This document shows positions 16,476 through 25,387 of a stretch of DNA of 64,000 bases, piece by piece. Under the pieces are notes generated by a model. It was not told the origin of the DNA, did no database searches, and worked only from the letters and a program-made list of their open reading frames with translations. The stretch covers positions 48,078 to 112,077 of the forward strand of contig NZ_JACHKT010000018.1 of NCBI RefSeq assembly GCF_014204325.1, read 5' to 3'. The position numbers and the translations under genes were made by a program. The stretch is from Arcicella rosea. GTDB taxonomy: Bacteria; Bacteroidota; Bacteroidia; Cytophagales; Spirosomataceae. The stretch's first letter is position 1; every line of letters begins with the position of its first letter.

Positions 16476-18053
16476 ATGGCATCAGTCAGACCAGATGAAG
16501 TATCAGCAATTTTGAGAGAACAACTCTCAGGAGCAAAATCAGAGGCTGAACTTCAAGAAGTAGGTACCGTATTACAAATCGGTGATGGTGTAGCCCGTAT
16601 TTACGGACTATCGAAAGTACAGGCGGGTGAATTACTCGTTTTTGATAATGGCTTAAAGGCCCTAGCTTTGAACCTTGAAGAAGATAACGTAGGAGCGGTA
16701 TTATTGGGGGATTCGTCTGATATCAAAGAAGGAGACACTGTAAAACGTACTGACGAAATCGCATCTGTTAAAGTTGGCGACGGTATCTGCGGTCGTGTTG
16801 TAAACACACTTGGTGAACCAATTGATGGTAATGGACCAATCACGGGTGACTTATATGATATGCCTTTGGAACGTAAAGCTCCGGGTGTAATCTTCCGTCA
16901 ACCAGTAACTGAACCCCTTCAAACAGGTATCAAAGCAATTGATGCAATGATTCCAGTAGGTCGTGGACAACGTGAATTGGTAATCGGTGACCGTCAGACA
17001 GGTAAAACTACTGTTTGTATCGACACTATCATTAACCAAAAAGAATATTTTGAAGCTGGAAACCCTGTTTACTGTATTTATGTAGCTTGTGGTCAGAAAG
17101 CATCTACTATCAAACAAATCGAACAAACGCTTCGCAAAGCTGGTGCGATGGACTACACTGTAATTGTAGCTGCGGGTGCTTCAGATCCTGCTCCGATGCA
17201 ATTCTTTGCTCCATTTACTGGTGCTGCTATTGGTGAATTCTTCCGTGATACAGGTCGTCCGGCATTAATCATTTATGATGATTTATCTAAACAAGCTGTT
17301 TCATACCGTGAAGTTTCATTGTTACTTCGTCGTCCTCCAGGACGTGAAGCTTACCCAGGTGACGTATTCTATCTTCACTCTCGTTTATTAGAGCGTGCAG
17401 CTAAGATTAACTCATCTGATGAAATTGCTCGTAACATGAACGATTTACCTGAATCTATCAAACATTTGGTAAAAGGTGGTGGTTCATTAACAGCTCTTCC
17501 AATCATCGAAACACAAGCTGGTGACGTTTCTGCTTATATTCCTACAAACGTAATCTCGATTACGGATGGACAGATTTTCTTAGAATCTAACCTTTTCAAC
17601 GCAGGTATTCGTCCAGCTATTAACGTAGGTATTTCGGTATCACGTGTGGGTGGTAACGCTCAAATCAAGTCGATGAAAAAGGTAGCAGGTACTTTAAAGC
17701 TTGACCAAGCACAATTCCGTGAATTGGAAGCATTTGCTAAATTTGGTTCTGACTTAGATGCTGCAACGAAATTGACTATCGAACGTGGTCGTCGTAACCT
17801 TGAAATGTTGAAGCAACCAAACGGTGCTCCACAAAGAGTTGAAGAGCAAATCGCAATGATTTTCCTTTCAACAAAAGGTCTTCTTGATACTGTAGCTGTA
17901 AGTAAAGTTCGTGAATTCGAGAAAGATTTCATCAACGTAATGAACGCTACTCAAAAATCAACGATGGATGCTTTGAAAGCAGGAAAATACGATGATTCTT
18001 TGACAGACGTATTGACAAAAGTATCGAAAGAAGTAGCGCCGAAATATGCGTAA
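16476..18053 (+). CDS. atpA: F1Fo ATP synthase subunit alpha
   Basis: 525 residues, complete. Non-catalytic nucleotide-binding subunit of the F1 head, three copies per enzyme. The P-loop is GDRQTGKT (about 171-178); the N-terminal barrel begins '[28 protein letters not shown]', and the alpha signature '[17 protein letters not shown]' is present. ATG chosen because [17 protein letters not shown] is the standard start. Only atpG follows; the upstream Fo and delta genes that usually precede atpA are not adjacent. A long hairpin at 18071-18138 separates it from atpG. Confidence 0.98.
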   Translation: MASVRPDEVSAILREQLSGAKSEAELQEVGTVLQIGDGVARIYGLSKVQAGELLVFDNGLKALALNLEEDNVGAVLLGDSSDIKEGDTVKRTDEIASVKVGDGICGRVVNTLGEPIDGNGPITGDLYDMPLERKAPGVIFRQPVTEPLQTGIKAIDAMIPVGRGQRELVIGDRQTGKTTVCIDTIINQKEYFEAGNPVYCIYVACGQKASTIKQIEQTLRKAGAMDYTVIVAAGASDPAPMQFFAPFTGAAIGEFFRDTGRPALIIYDDLSKQAVSYREVSLLLRRPPGREAYPGDVFYLHSRLLERAAKINSSDEIARNMNDLPESIKHLVKGGGSLTALPIIETQAGDVSAYIPTNVISITDGQIFLESNLFNAGIRPAINVGISVSRVGGNAQIKSMKKVAGTLKLDQAQFRELEAFAKFGSDLDAATKLTIERGRRNLEMLKQPNGAPQRVEEQIAMIFLSTKGLLDTVAVSKVREFEKDFINVMNATQKSTMDALKAGKYDDSLTDVLTKVSKEVAPKYA

Positions 18054-18070
18054 AAAATAATTTCCAATTT

Positions 18071-18138
18071 TGAATGATAGAATGATAGTGATTTTACAAT
18101 TTTATTAATTCACTATCATTCATTCATTCTATCATTCA
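18071..18138 (+). repeat. Imperfect hairpin between atpA and atpG
   Basis: TGAATGATAG (18071-18080) pairs with CTATCATTCA (18129-18138), and AATGATAGTGA (18081-18091) with TCACTATCATT (18110-18120); an 8-base CATTCATT bulge sits on the right arm. It may cause partial termination or set RNA stability between alpha (three per complex) and gamma (one per complex). Confidence 0.55.
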
Positions 18139-18154
18139 TTTATTAGAAAAGAGA

Positions 18155-19039
18155 ATGGCTTCATTAAAAGAAGTAAGAAACCGAATAGTATCGGTAAACT
18201 CAACTCAGCAGATTACCAAAGCCATGAAAATGGTGTCGGCGGCTAAACTTCGTCGTGCGACAGACGCAATCACTCAGATGCGTCCCTATTCAAAAAAATT
18301 GACTGAAATGATTGCTACCGTTTCTGCAAATGCAGAAGGTGCAAAAGAAAATCCATACACTATCGTTCGTAATATCAATAAAGTATTAGTTATTGTTGTT
18401 ACTTCAGACCGTGGTTTGTGTGGTGCTTTCAATGCCAATGTTGGTAAAGCAGCAGTAAGCTTAATCGCTGAAAAATATGTAGAACAACAAGCAGCTGGAA
18501 ACGTTGAAATTATGGCTCTTGGCAAAAAAGGTGGAGAATACCTTGCACGCCGTGGATATAATGTAAACACTCAATATGCTGATATTTTCACAAAACTAAG
18601 CTTTGCTAATGTTCGTATCGCAGCAGAAGCAGCAATGAATGGTTTTGAAGAAGGAAAGTACGATGTTGTTGAACTGGTTTATAACGAATTCAAAAACGTT
18701 GCAACTCAAATTTTAAAAACAGAACAAGTAATGCCTATCGTTGAGAAAAAAGACGATAAAGTAAAAGCATCTTCTGTTGATTATATTTTTGAACCTTCTG
18801 AAGAAGAAATTATCAATGAATTAATTCCTAAAGCATTGAAATTGCAAATCTATAAAGCAGTACTAGAATCAAATGCTTCTGAGCATGGTGCTAGAATGAC
18901 AGCAATGGATAAAGCAACAGATAATGCTGGTGAATTATTAAAAGAATTGAAATTACAGTACAACCGTTCTCGTCAGGCAGCAATTACTAACGAAATCCTT
19001 GAAATCGTGGGTGGTGCAGAAGCTTTGGCTGCGGCATAA
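18155..19039 (+). CDS. atpG: F1Fo ATP synthase subunit gamma
   Basis: 294 residues, the rotating central stalk of F1. Typical ends: 'MASLKEVRNRIVSVNSTQQITKAMKMVSAAKLRRA' and 'NRSRQAAITNEILEIVGGAEAL', the two helices that form the coiled coil. The middle has 'VVTSDRGLCGAFNANV'. About residues 195-215 there is the extra segment (VEKKDDKVKASSVDYIFEP) common in Bacteroidota gamma subunits. It follows atpA by 101 bases and is closed by a strong terminator. Confidence 0.98.
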   Translation: MASLKEVRNRIVSVNSTQQITKAMKMVSAAKLRRATDAITQMRPYSKKLTEMIATVSANAEGAKENPYTIVRNINKVLVIVVTSDRGLCGAFNANVGKAAVSLIAEKYVEQQAAGNVEIMALGKKGGEYLARRGYNVNTQYADIFTKLSFANVRIAAEAAMNGFEEGKYDVVELVYNEFKNVATQILKTEQVMPIVEKKDDKVKASSVDYIFEPSEEEIINELIPKALKLQIYKAVLESNASEHGARMTAMDKATDNAGELLKELKLQYNRSRQAAITNEILEIVGGAEALAAA

Positions 19040-19058
19040 TATTATTATATATTTCTCT

Positions 19059-19091
19059 AAAAAACTCATTCTCGAAAGGAATGAGTTTTTT
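19059..19091 (+). terminator. Intrinsic terminator after atpG
   Basis: Thirteen-base arms 19059-19071 and 19079-19091 (AAAAAACTCATTC / GAATGAGTTTTTT), 7-base loop, with T run. Confidence 0.9.
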
Positions 19092-19202
19092 GTTTTTATG
19101 ACAATCCACGATAAAGTATTTTATTGAGCTACTAATATTTACTGTTTATCGAAATTTTATGTACTTAACAAAAAGCTAAAGAATTCTTGAATAAACTATA
19201 CT

Positions 19203-19210
19203 TATATTTG
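19203..19210 (+). promoter_or_regulatory. -7 element for the DUF2911 gene
   Basis: TATATTTG, exact TAnnTTTG match, 29 bases before the ATG. A TTG lies 13 bases upstream, shorter than the usual spacer. Confidence 0.45.
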
Positions 19211-19239
19211 TAGCTTACATCAAAACAAATTTTCTTCTC

Positions 19240-20076
19240 ATGAAAAATTTTATTCTTTCAATTCTAGCAATTTTCACTTTAAATACTTCATTAAATGCAC
19301 AGGGAATTAAAACCCCAGCGCCAAGTCCAACGCAAACGATTAAACAAGACTTTGCATTATCAACGATTGAAATTACTTATTCAAGACCCAACATCAAAGG
19401 CAGAGTAGTTTTCGGAGATTTAGCTCCTTTTGGCAAACTTTGGAGAACAGGTGCTAATGCAGCCACAAGAATAACTTTTGGCGAAGATGTAAAAGTAGGT
19501 GGCGTAGCTTTAAAAGCTGGTACTTATGTTTTATACACGATTCCAAACAAAGACGAATGGGAAGTAATCTTCAACAAAGGCATTAATAACTGGGGTATTG
19601 ATGGCTATAAAGCCGAAGAAGATGTTGCTAAATTCAAAGTAAAACCTAATGCTTTAGCGAAATCTGTTGAAACATTTACCATTGAAATTGCGAATGTTAC
19701 AGCATCATCGGCAGACATTGAGGTTAGTTGGGAGAAAACATCGGTTGCTATTCCTGTAACGGCTGATATTGATAGCAAAATTTCAAATGCTATTGAAACA
19801 GCAATGACAGTTGATAGTCGCCCGTACTTTCAAGCAGCAAGTTATTATTTTGAAACAGGTAAAGATTTGAATAAAGCTTTAGCTTGGGCTGATAAAGCGA
19901 TTGAACAAACACCTAAAGCATTTTGGATTATGCACTTAAAGGCAAAAATTCAAGCAAAATTAGGAAATAAGACTGTAGCAATTGAAACTGCAAAAAAATC
20001 AATAGAATTAGCGAAAGAAGCCAATAATATGGATTATGTAGCGTTAAATGAAAAGTTAATTGCTTCAATGAAGTAA
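19240..20076 (+). CDS. DUF2911 domain protein with TPR-like C-terminus
   Basis: 278 residues. Signal peptide (1-20, ending LNAQ). Residues about 30-170 are DUF2911: 'ITYSRPNIKGRVVFGDLAPFGKLWRTGANAATRITF' and 'GTYVLYTIPNKDEWEVIFNKG' are its hallmark stretches. The C-terminal 195-275 is helical with TPR-like pairs ('YFQAASYYFETGKDLNKALAWADKAIEQTP', 'AKLGNKTVAIETAKKSIELAKE'). Exported, function unknown; common in Bacteroidota, sometimes annotated as an asparagine-rich or DUF2911 protein. Single gene between two terminators. Confidence 0.88.
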   Translation: MKNFILSILAIFTLNTSLNAQGIKTPAPSPTQTIKQDFALSTIEITYSRPNIKGRVVFGDLAPFGKLWRTGANAATRITFGEDVKVGGVALKAGTYVLYTIPNKDEWEVIFNKGINNWGIDGYKAEEDVAKFKVKPNALAKSVETFTIEIANVTASSADIEVSWEKTSVAIPVTADIDSKISNAIETAMTVDSRPYFQAASYYFETGKDLNKALAWADKAIEQTPKAFWIMHLKAKIQAKLGNKTVAIETAKKSIELAKEANNMDYVALNEKLIASMK

Positions 20077-20096
20077 TATTCATTGAATTCTTTTTT

Positions 20097-20133
20097 AAAC
20101 CTGTAAGCGAATCTAACGTTTACAGGTTTTTTT
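20097..20133 (+). terminator. Intrinsic terminator after the DUF2911 gene
   Basis: AAACCTGTAA (20097-20106) pairs with TTACAGGTTT within CGTTTACAGGTTTTTTT (20118-20133), T run included. Confidence 0.85.
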
Positions 20134-20166
20134 GTGTATAATGCTATAGAAATCAGAAAATAATTA

Positions 20167-20174
20167 TACCTTTG
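20167..20174 (+). promoter_or_regulatory. -7 element at the head of the hflX leader
   Basis: TACCTTTG, exact TAnnTTTG, 439 bases before hflX and only 34 bases after the preceding terminator. No -33 TTG at normal spacing. Confidence 0.45.
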
Positions 20175-20179
20175 CAAGA

Positions 20180-20612
20180 CTAATTTTAAACGATTCTTTC
20201 AGAATCCAGTAAACATGAAGCTAAGACAAATTTTCTGCTAATTCCCTTTCTCGGCTCTGCAAAATCCAGTCTTCATGGATATTGCCCTCCGAAAGGGCAG
20301 TAATTTCAAATCATTCAATTCCTGTTTAAATGTTTTAATTTCTGGAAGATAAAATCAATTGTGTATCTTTAAAATACTCAGTTAGATTAATCTTAGCCTT
20401 TTGATTTGAAACAAAGCAAACAAGATAAATTTCCTATAAAACAATGTCAATTTAAGATAATACTCTCAACATTTCTCATGAATATTTACCCTTACCGACA
20501 GATGAATCTGTGAAAGAGTAATGAACCAATCTTGTGTTCTTTAATATTCATGAAAAAGTCTGAATTCATTTAGACTTCTGAATAACATTCCAATATTGAT
20601 TATCAAGATATT
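20180..20612 (+). ncRNA. Structured leader or small RNA upstream of hflX
   Basis: 536 bases (20077-20612) separate the DUF2911 gene from hflX without a protein gene. Hand pairing gives: GATTCT/AGAATC (20192-20206); CATGAAG/CTTCATG closing a long arm (20214-20277); an 8-bp GC-rich stem (20281-20288 with 20294-20301, one G-U), striking in AT-rich DNA; ACAGAT/ATCTGT (20498-20511) nested in an 11-bp perfect stem (20476-20486 with 20543-20553); AAGTCT/AGACTT (20556-20577). The first three may be a free RNA, the last three a leader element controlling hflX. No known RNA family is recognised. Confidence 0.45.
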
Positions 20613-21875
20613 ATGCATACTACAGAAGAAGTAAAAGAGACAGCCGTATTGGTGGCTGTACAAACACAAAAGCAAACAGCAGAACAAACCAAAGAATATT
20701 TAGATGAATTAGCTTTCTTGGCTGATACTTCTCAAATCAATACGCTATATACTTTCACTCAAAAATTAGAAAAACCTGATACTCGTACTTACGTTGGGAA
20801 AGGTAAAATGCAAGACATCATCGCTTATGTAGTGGATAATGATGTTGACATGGTGATTTTTGATGATGATCTTTCGCCTGTTCAAATCAGAAATATTGAA
20901 ACAGAATTTGCGAAGTTTCAACACGAAGTAAAAATCCTAGATCGTAGTTTATTAATTCTGAATATTTTTGCGATGCGTGCTAAAACCGTTCAAGCAAAAA
21001 CACAAGTTGAATTGGCTCAACAACAATATATTTTGCCAAGATTAACAAGAATGTGGACTCACCTTTCTAAACAACGTGGTGGTGTGGGTATGCGTGGCCC
21101 GGGTGAAAAAGAACTAGAAACTGACCGTCGTATTGCAAACGATAGAATTGTTTTCTTAAAAGAAAAACTCAAGCAAATTGATAAACAAGCATTCACACAA
21201 CGCAAAAATCGTGATAGAATGGTGCGTGTTTCTTTAGTGGGTTATACAAACGTGGGTAAATCTACACTGATGCGTAGATTGGCGAAAGCGGAAGTATTTG
21301 CAGAAAACAAACTCTTTGCGACGGTTGATGCTACAGTTAGAAAAGTAACTTTCGATACCATTCCATTTTTACTTTCAGATACGGTAGGTTTCATCAGAAA
21401 ATTACCTACCATGCTGATAGAATCTTTCAAATCTACTTTAGATGAGGTTCGTGAAGCGGATATTTTATTACACGTAGTTGATATTTCGCATCCAAATTAT
21501 GAAGAGCATATCGAAGTAGTAAATTCGACGCTTACCGAAATTGGTGCTGCCGACAAGCCAACGATTCTTGTGTTCAATAAAATTGATTTATTCTCTTCAG
21601 AAGAAATCGTGATTAATGACTGGGAAATTGGTTCTGGAAATGAACCTGAAAATCAACAAAGTAGAATTGAAAAAGTAACCGCTTTCTTGAAGAATTCTTA
21701 CATGAATAATCCTCAGCCGCAAACGGTTTTCATTTCTGCTGAACAAAAAGAGAATATCGAAGAACTCAGAGACACCATTGTAAAGGCTGTTAAGGAAAAA
21801 CATATTCTTATTTTCCCAAATTGGTTGAATGAAGTACATTATCCAACCGAAGAACTTGAAGGGGAAGAAGAGTAA
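20613..21875 (+). CDS. hflX: GTPase HflX
   Basis: Ribosome-splitting GTPase of the OBG-HflX group, which rescues stalled or heat-damaged ribosomes. 420 residues. N-terminal HflX domain (about 25-190) with 'DTRTYVGKGKMQDI' and 'RGGVGMRGPGEKELETDRR' (the conserved glycine-rich nucleotide-binding loop), then the G domain with G1 GYTNVGKSTL (about 209-218), G2 'ATVDATVR', G3 'DTVGFIRKLP' and G4 'NKID'. A C-terminal extension ends acidic (ELEGEEE). Its very long structured leader suggests post-transcriptional control. Confidence 0.96.
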   Translation: MHTTEEVKETAVLVAVQTQKQTAEQTKEYLDELAFLADTSQINTLYTFTQKLEKPDTRTYVGKGKMQDIIAYVVDNDVDMVIFDDDLSPVQIRNIETEFAKFQHEVKILDRSLLILNIFAMRAKTVQAKTQVELAQQQYILPRLTRMWTHLSKQRGGVGMRGPGEKELETDRRIANDRIVFLKEKLKQIDKQAFTQRKNRDRMVRVSLVGYTNVGKSTLMRRLAKAEVFAENKLFATVDATVRKVTFDTIPFLLSDTVGFIRKLPTMLIESFKSTLDEVREADILLHVVDISHPNYEEHIEVVNSTLTEIGAADKPTILVFNKIDLFSSEEIVINDWEIGSGNEPENQQSRIEKVTAFLKNSYMNNPQPQTVFISAEQKENIEELRDTIVKAVKEKHILIFPNWLNEVHYPTEELEGEEE

Positions 21876-21936
21876 AAGCGAATATTAATCACTTACCTTG
21901 ATTATTAAAGAGTTTTTAGAGAAATTTGCAATGAAG

Positions 21937-21967
21937 GAGCTTCCAAGAATTTATTTCTTGGAAGCTC
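21937..21967 (+). terminator. Perfect hairpin between hflX and tRNA-Arg
   Basis: Thirteen-base arms 21937-21949 and 21955-21967 (GAGCTTCCAAGAA and its complement), loop of 5. There is no T run, so it may be a terminator, a processing site for the tRNA 7 bases downstream, or an RNA 3' end protector. Confidence 0.55.
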
Positions 21968-21973
21968 AACAAA

Positions 21974-22045
21974 GACGCCATAGTTCAACGGATAGAATAG
22001 ACGTTTCCTAAACGTTTGATGTGGGTTCGATTCCCGCTGGTGTCA
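21974..22045 (+). tRNA. tRNA-Arg, anticodon CCT
   Basis: Cloverleaf folds by eye: acceptor GACGCCA with TGGTGTC (one G-U) and discriminator A; D arm GTTC/GAAT with AACGGATA loop; anticodon stem GACGT/ACGTT with loop TTCCTAA, anticodon CCT; T arm GTGGG/CCCGC with TTCGATT loop. Reads AGG codons. CCA is not encoded. Confidence 0.95.
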
Positions 22046-22215
22046 CAGAATAATGAGATGTGAATGATGAATTATGAATTTAATAGGTGTTTCAATTGGC
22101 AGCATTAAAGTGTTCTGGGACTATTTAAAACAGCGACCTAGGTTTACTCAACATTCATCATTCTAAACTCAAAACTCATTCATATACAACGTTTTACCGA
22201 CTAATTTCATACAAC

Positions 22216-23232
22216 TTGAAAACCATTTCAATCGCTCTTTGTACATACAATGGATCTAAATTTTTAAGAGAACAACTCCAAAGTATTGCTAATCAAAAGC
22301 TTCTGCCAAATGAAATTATTATCACAGACGACTGTTCTACTGATAACACAGAAAGTATTGTAAATGAATTCAAAAGCCTCCTCAATATTACTTTTATCAG
22401 AAATATTGAACCACTGAAAGTTGCTAAAAACTTCGAAAAAGCCATTTCTCTTTGTACTAGCGATATCATTACTCCTTGCGACCAAGATGATATTTGGCAT
22501 CCAGATAAGCTATCAATCATCCACAACTTTTTTGAAAAAAATCCCACGAAGCTTGCCGTTTTCTCTGATGCAACATTGGTTGATAAACATGGAAAAGATT
22601 TAGGACAACACTTTTGGCAGAAAGTACGTCTTGGTACTCCACAAATTGAAGCGTGGAAGCAAGATAAAGCTTTAGACATTACGCTTCATGGCAACAGAGT
22701 AGCTGGTTGTATGTTAGCTTTTAAGAAAGAATTACTTTCCTTTGCACTACCTTTTCCTACTTTTCGTCCACCAATGATTCATGATGGTTGGCTTACTTTG
22801 ATTGCTTGTATGATGAATAGTATTTCTTTGATTGAAAAACCTTTGATTTCCTATCGTCAGCACGAAGCACAACAAGTTGGAACAAGAGCCGTTGAAGGTG
22901 GAAAGGTTTTGACATTAAAAGAACGTTTGGCTCGTCCAAGAGCTGAGAAAATTGCACCTTTTCTTCAAAAACGAGATGAATATATTTATCTAAAAACCAT
23001 ATTATCAACCTATTTAAACCCAACCAATCATCCAATCGTCAGTAATAATTTCCAAAAAATTGATGCTATAATTGCTTTTTATGAAACTAGATCTCAACTT
23101 TCGACTTTTCATCTTGCCAGATTTTTCCCTGTGATGAAATTATTGTTTGTTGGTGCTTATCATCGTTATAAAGATCAAGAAGCTTCTTGGAAAGCTCCTT
23201 ACATTGCAGCACTTGGTGATTTATTTGAATAA
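22216..23232 (+). CDS. Glycosyltransferase family 2 protein
   Basis: 338 residues of the GT-A fold. 'SIALCTYNGSKFLREQLQSIANQKLLPNEIIITDDCSTDNT' (4-44) and 'CDQDDIWHPDKL' (about 92-103; the D-x-D metal/nucleotide-sugar motif) are classic. An additional conserved 'DGWLTLIA' (about 193-200) and 'YRQHEAQQVG' resemble rhamnosyl- and other GT2 enzymes of surface polysaccharide synthesis. TTG start, no ATG nearby. Followed 15 bases later by a second glycosyltransferase, so the pair probably decorates the same glycan. Donor and acceptor unknown. Confidence 0.9.
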   Translation: MKTISIALCTYNGSKFLREQLQSIANQKLLPNEIIITDDCSTDNTESIVNEFKSLLNITFIRNIEPLKVAKNFEKAISLCTSDIITPCDQDDIWHPDKLSIIHNFFEKNPTKLAVFSDATLVDKHGKDLGQHFWQKVRLGTPQIEAWKQDKALDITLHGNRVAGCMLAFKKELLSFALPFPTFRPPMIHDGWLTLIACMMNSISLIEKPLISYRQHEAQQVGTRAVEGGKVLTLKERLARPRAEKIAPFLQKRDEYIYLKTILSTYLNPTNHPIVSNNFQKIDAIIAFYETRSQLSTFHLARFFPVMKLLFVGAYHRYKDQEASWKAPYIAALGDLFE

Positions 23233-23247
23233 AGAAAAAAATCGTTT

Positions 23248-24222
23248 ATGAAATTAATATATACTGTTTGTACTTCTAGTTACTTATATCAAGCTTTTTC
23301 GCTAGGTGATTCTATCAAAAAAACAAATCCTGATTATGAATTAATCATTTGTCTTACTGATAAAATGCCAGAAGTTAATTTCCCGATTCCCTATAAAATA
23401 CTTCCTGTGGAAAGTATCAACTTTCCTGCTTTAGAAGAGTATAGTCAAAAATTTAGCATCATCGAATTAGCTTGTGCTTTCAAACCTATTTTTGCCTTTT
23501 ATTTGCTCGATAAGTATCCTACTTTAGAAAAACTAATTTATTTAGATACTGATATTTTTCTATATGATTCGTTGGCTGGCATTGAGAAGAATCTCGACGA
23601 ACATGATATTATCATAACGCCGCATATTACGAAAGCAATTCCACTTTCTGAACGTTGGAACGAAAAACAATACTTAAACGCAGGCTTGTATAATGCTGGT
23701 TTTATTGCTTTTAAACGTACCGAAAACTCCTTGAAATTCTTGGATTGGTGGCAAACGCATTTGAATAAATATGGTTATCTCGACTATTGCAAAGGGATGG
23801 GAGCCGATCAACTTTGTTTGAACTTTGTTCCTATCTTTTACGATAAAGTATTAATTGATTATAATCCATCTCTCAATATTGCCTATTGGAATTTACAAGA
23901 ACGTGAATTGAGTTTTACTAATGGAAGATACTTTGTCAATAAAAATATTCCTTTGGTTTTCTTTCACTTTAGTGGTTATAATCCACATAAACCAACACTA
24001 ATTTCTAAGCATTATAAATTGCCTAGAAACAGAAGCCAGAAAGCTTTGAAGCAAATCATTAAAGAATATAGAACGGTACTAATCAATAATCACTTTAACG
24101 ATTTAAAAGGTATTATTCCTGCTTATGGTATTTATACTGTTCCTCCTAAAGAGAAACATCCTTTCGTAAAATTTGTTGAAAAATCTGCTTGGAAAGTAAT
24201 TAATTATGTAGAAAAATTTTAA
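23248..24222 (+). CDS. GT-A glycosyltransferase (GT8-like)
   Basis: 324 residues. 'IYTVCTSSYLYQAFSLGDSIKKTNPDYEL' begins a nucleotide-diphospho-sugar transferase fold; 'LIYLDTDIFLYDS' (about 102-114) gives the DxD motif, and 'YNAGFIAFKR' and 'GADQLCLNFVPIFYD' follow as in GT8-type and related glycan transferases. The C-terminal part (about 250-324) is helical and basic. It probably adds a sugar to a lipid-linked glycan with the GT2 upstream. Its last codons form the left arm of an 18-bp perfect hairpin. Confidence 0.82.
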   Translation: MKLIYTVCTSSYLYQAFSLGDSIKKTNPDYELIICLTDKMPEVNFPIPYKILPVESINFPALEEYSQKFSIIELACAFKPIFAFYLLDKYPTLEKLIYLDTDIFLYDSLAGIEKNLDEHDIIITPHITKAIPLSERWNEKQYLNAGLYNAGFIAFKRTENSLKFLDWWQTHLNKYGYLDYCKGMGADQLCLNFVPIFYDKVLIDYNPSLNIAYWNLQERELSFTNGRYFVNKNIPLVFFHFSGYNPHKPTLISKHYKLPRNRSQKALKQIIKEYRTVLINNHFNDLKGIIPAYGIYTVPPKEKHPFVKFVEKSAWKVINYVEKF

Positions 24223-24242
24223 GGTTTTCTACATAATTAATT
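24198..24242. terminator. Hairpin spanning the stop codon of the glycosyltransferase
   Basis: Eighteen-base arms 24198-24215 and 24225-24242 are exact complements, with the TAA stop in the loop. It faces the convergent PanT-like gene and is likely a bidirectional terminator without a strong T run. Confidence 0.6.
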
Positions 24243-24280
24243 TAGGTCTATAGACTTATTTTTTAGATAATAGTATACTT

Positions 24281-24718
24281 TTACACAGAATCATTAGTAT
24301 TACTCTCTTTCTTTTTTGATGGGAAAAGGTATTGTGTCACTGCAAGAAAAAAAGCACACACATTAATTGTTGTTGTTGTAATTAAAGCTATCAATACATT
24401 ATCAGAAAGTGAAAAATTAATAGTGTAATCGGAAGTTTTATGTCGCAGAAAAAATCCACAAGTTGAAATAGTAAAGGACTTCATACCTGTAAAAACAATA
24501 ACTAAGAATATTGCAAACAACCAGATTGAAACCATCCAGAAAATAAGTCTTGCATAAAGCTTACGCTGGTCAGTATCTTGACGCATACTTTCTAACTCAG
24601 CTTGCTTAAGGGCTGCTATTAAACTAGCAGTAGTCGGATCTGGCGTAGAAGATGAAGTACTAATAGCTTCAATAACATTCTGAGCGAGGTTGTTGTGATT
24701 GGATGAAGAGGGTATCAT
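24281..24718 (-). CDS. Two-helix membrane protein, candidate toxin of a Panacea pair
   Basis: 145 residues from the ATG at 24718; a TTG at 24727 would add three residues. The N-terminal 1-55 is polar with an amphipathic helix (ASLIAALKQAELESMRQ), then TM1 (about 59-78), a short loop, TM2 (about 108-132) and a basic tail (PSKKKES). No enzyme motif, no recognised family. It lies 26 bases downstream of a Panacea-domain gene on the same strand. Known PanA antitoxins are paired with toxins of many kinds, including small membrane proteins; by that context this is a candidate membrane-acting toxin. A SLATT-like effector would have a similar layout. Function is inference. Confidence 0.6.
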   Translation of the reverse strand: MIPSSSNHNNLAQNVIEAISTSSSTPDPTTASLIAALKQAELESMRQDTDQRKLYARLIFWMVSIWLFAIFLVIVFTGMKSFTISTCGFFLRHKTSDYTINFSLSDNVLIALITTTTINVCAFFLAVTQYLFPSKKKESNTNDSV

Positions 24719-24744
24719 TTCGAACAAGTGAAAAAAACATATAT

Positions 24745-25203
24745 TTAATGATTGTCAGGGATAATATTAAAAGTATCTCTGAAATAAGTTTTTGTCTCTT
24801 CTGAGTCAATTGGAGTATTGTTCCCTTTTTTTATTGAGACATCCCAAGGAGATTCAGGTTTATGTGTCCAATTGGCAAGCTTTATTCCATCAAGCTCCTT
24901 TGTAATTTCCCAGACAATAGACAGTATTTCTTGTGTTCCTGATTCTAAAACAATGTTTCCCGATGGTTGTGGTCTATTAATTGGTTGATTTCCCCAAGAT
25001 TTAAATCTATCATATACTGAAGGGAAAACTGGCCCATATTTCCATGCCTCTGGTACATCTTTCAACAATTGTTCCCCTTTTACTGCTAAATGAATACCAT
25101 TTGCTATATACAACACTTTTTGTAACTTCATATTAGTTAATGGAATATCATTGACAATACCCAAGTTAATAAAATAATTTGCTATGTCTGTTGCATTAAA
25201 CAT
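24745..25203 (-). CDS. Panacea (SocA-like, DUF4065) domain antitoxin candidate
   Basis: 152 residues from ATG 25203 (TTG at 25212 would add three). The Panacea core is clear: 'MKLQKVLYIANGIHLAVKGEQLL' (25-47), 'EAWKYGPVFPSVYDRFKSWG' (52-71) and 'ANWTHKPESPWD' near the end, which is the usual Panacea closing motif. This family includes Caulobacter SocA, an adaptor-type antitoxin that handles the SocB toxin for ClpXP, and the hyper-promiscuous PanA antitoxins. Upstream and downstream sequence is AT-rich; the pair sits between a glycosyltransferase gene and pyrD like an inserted cassette. Confidence 0.82.
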   Translation of the reverse strand: MFNATDIANYFINLGIVNDIPLTNMKLQKVLYIANGIHLAVKGEQLLKDVPEAWKYGPVFPSVYDRFKSWGNQPINRPQPSGNIVLESGTQEILSIVWEITKELDGIKLANWTHKPESPWDVSIKKGNNTPIDSEETKTYFRDTFNIIPDNH

Positions 25204-25387
25204 TTTATTCAAAATTTATACTGTGTATAACTGTAAAATATAATTTTATAGTATTGAAATATATATTCAATCAATAACATATAAAAATTATTTTAGCCAT
25301 GTAATTAAACAAATATAACCTTTTAGATATCTAAATACACAGAAAATGTAAAAATTTATTTATGTAAACTAGTATAATACTATCTCC

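Noticed and set aside
16601..17935. Minus-strand open frames inside atpA
   Set aside because: Shadows of a strongly conserved gene; no start signals or recognisable products.
20180..20310. Calling the hairpin cluster 6S RNA
   Set aside because: One long interrupted hairpin is possible, but the typical central bubble cannot be shown by eye, so it is left as an unnamed structured RNA.
24719..24727. TTG start for the two-helix protein
   Set aside because: The ATG three codons later is a better start and loses nothing of the protein; TTG kept as an alternative only.
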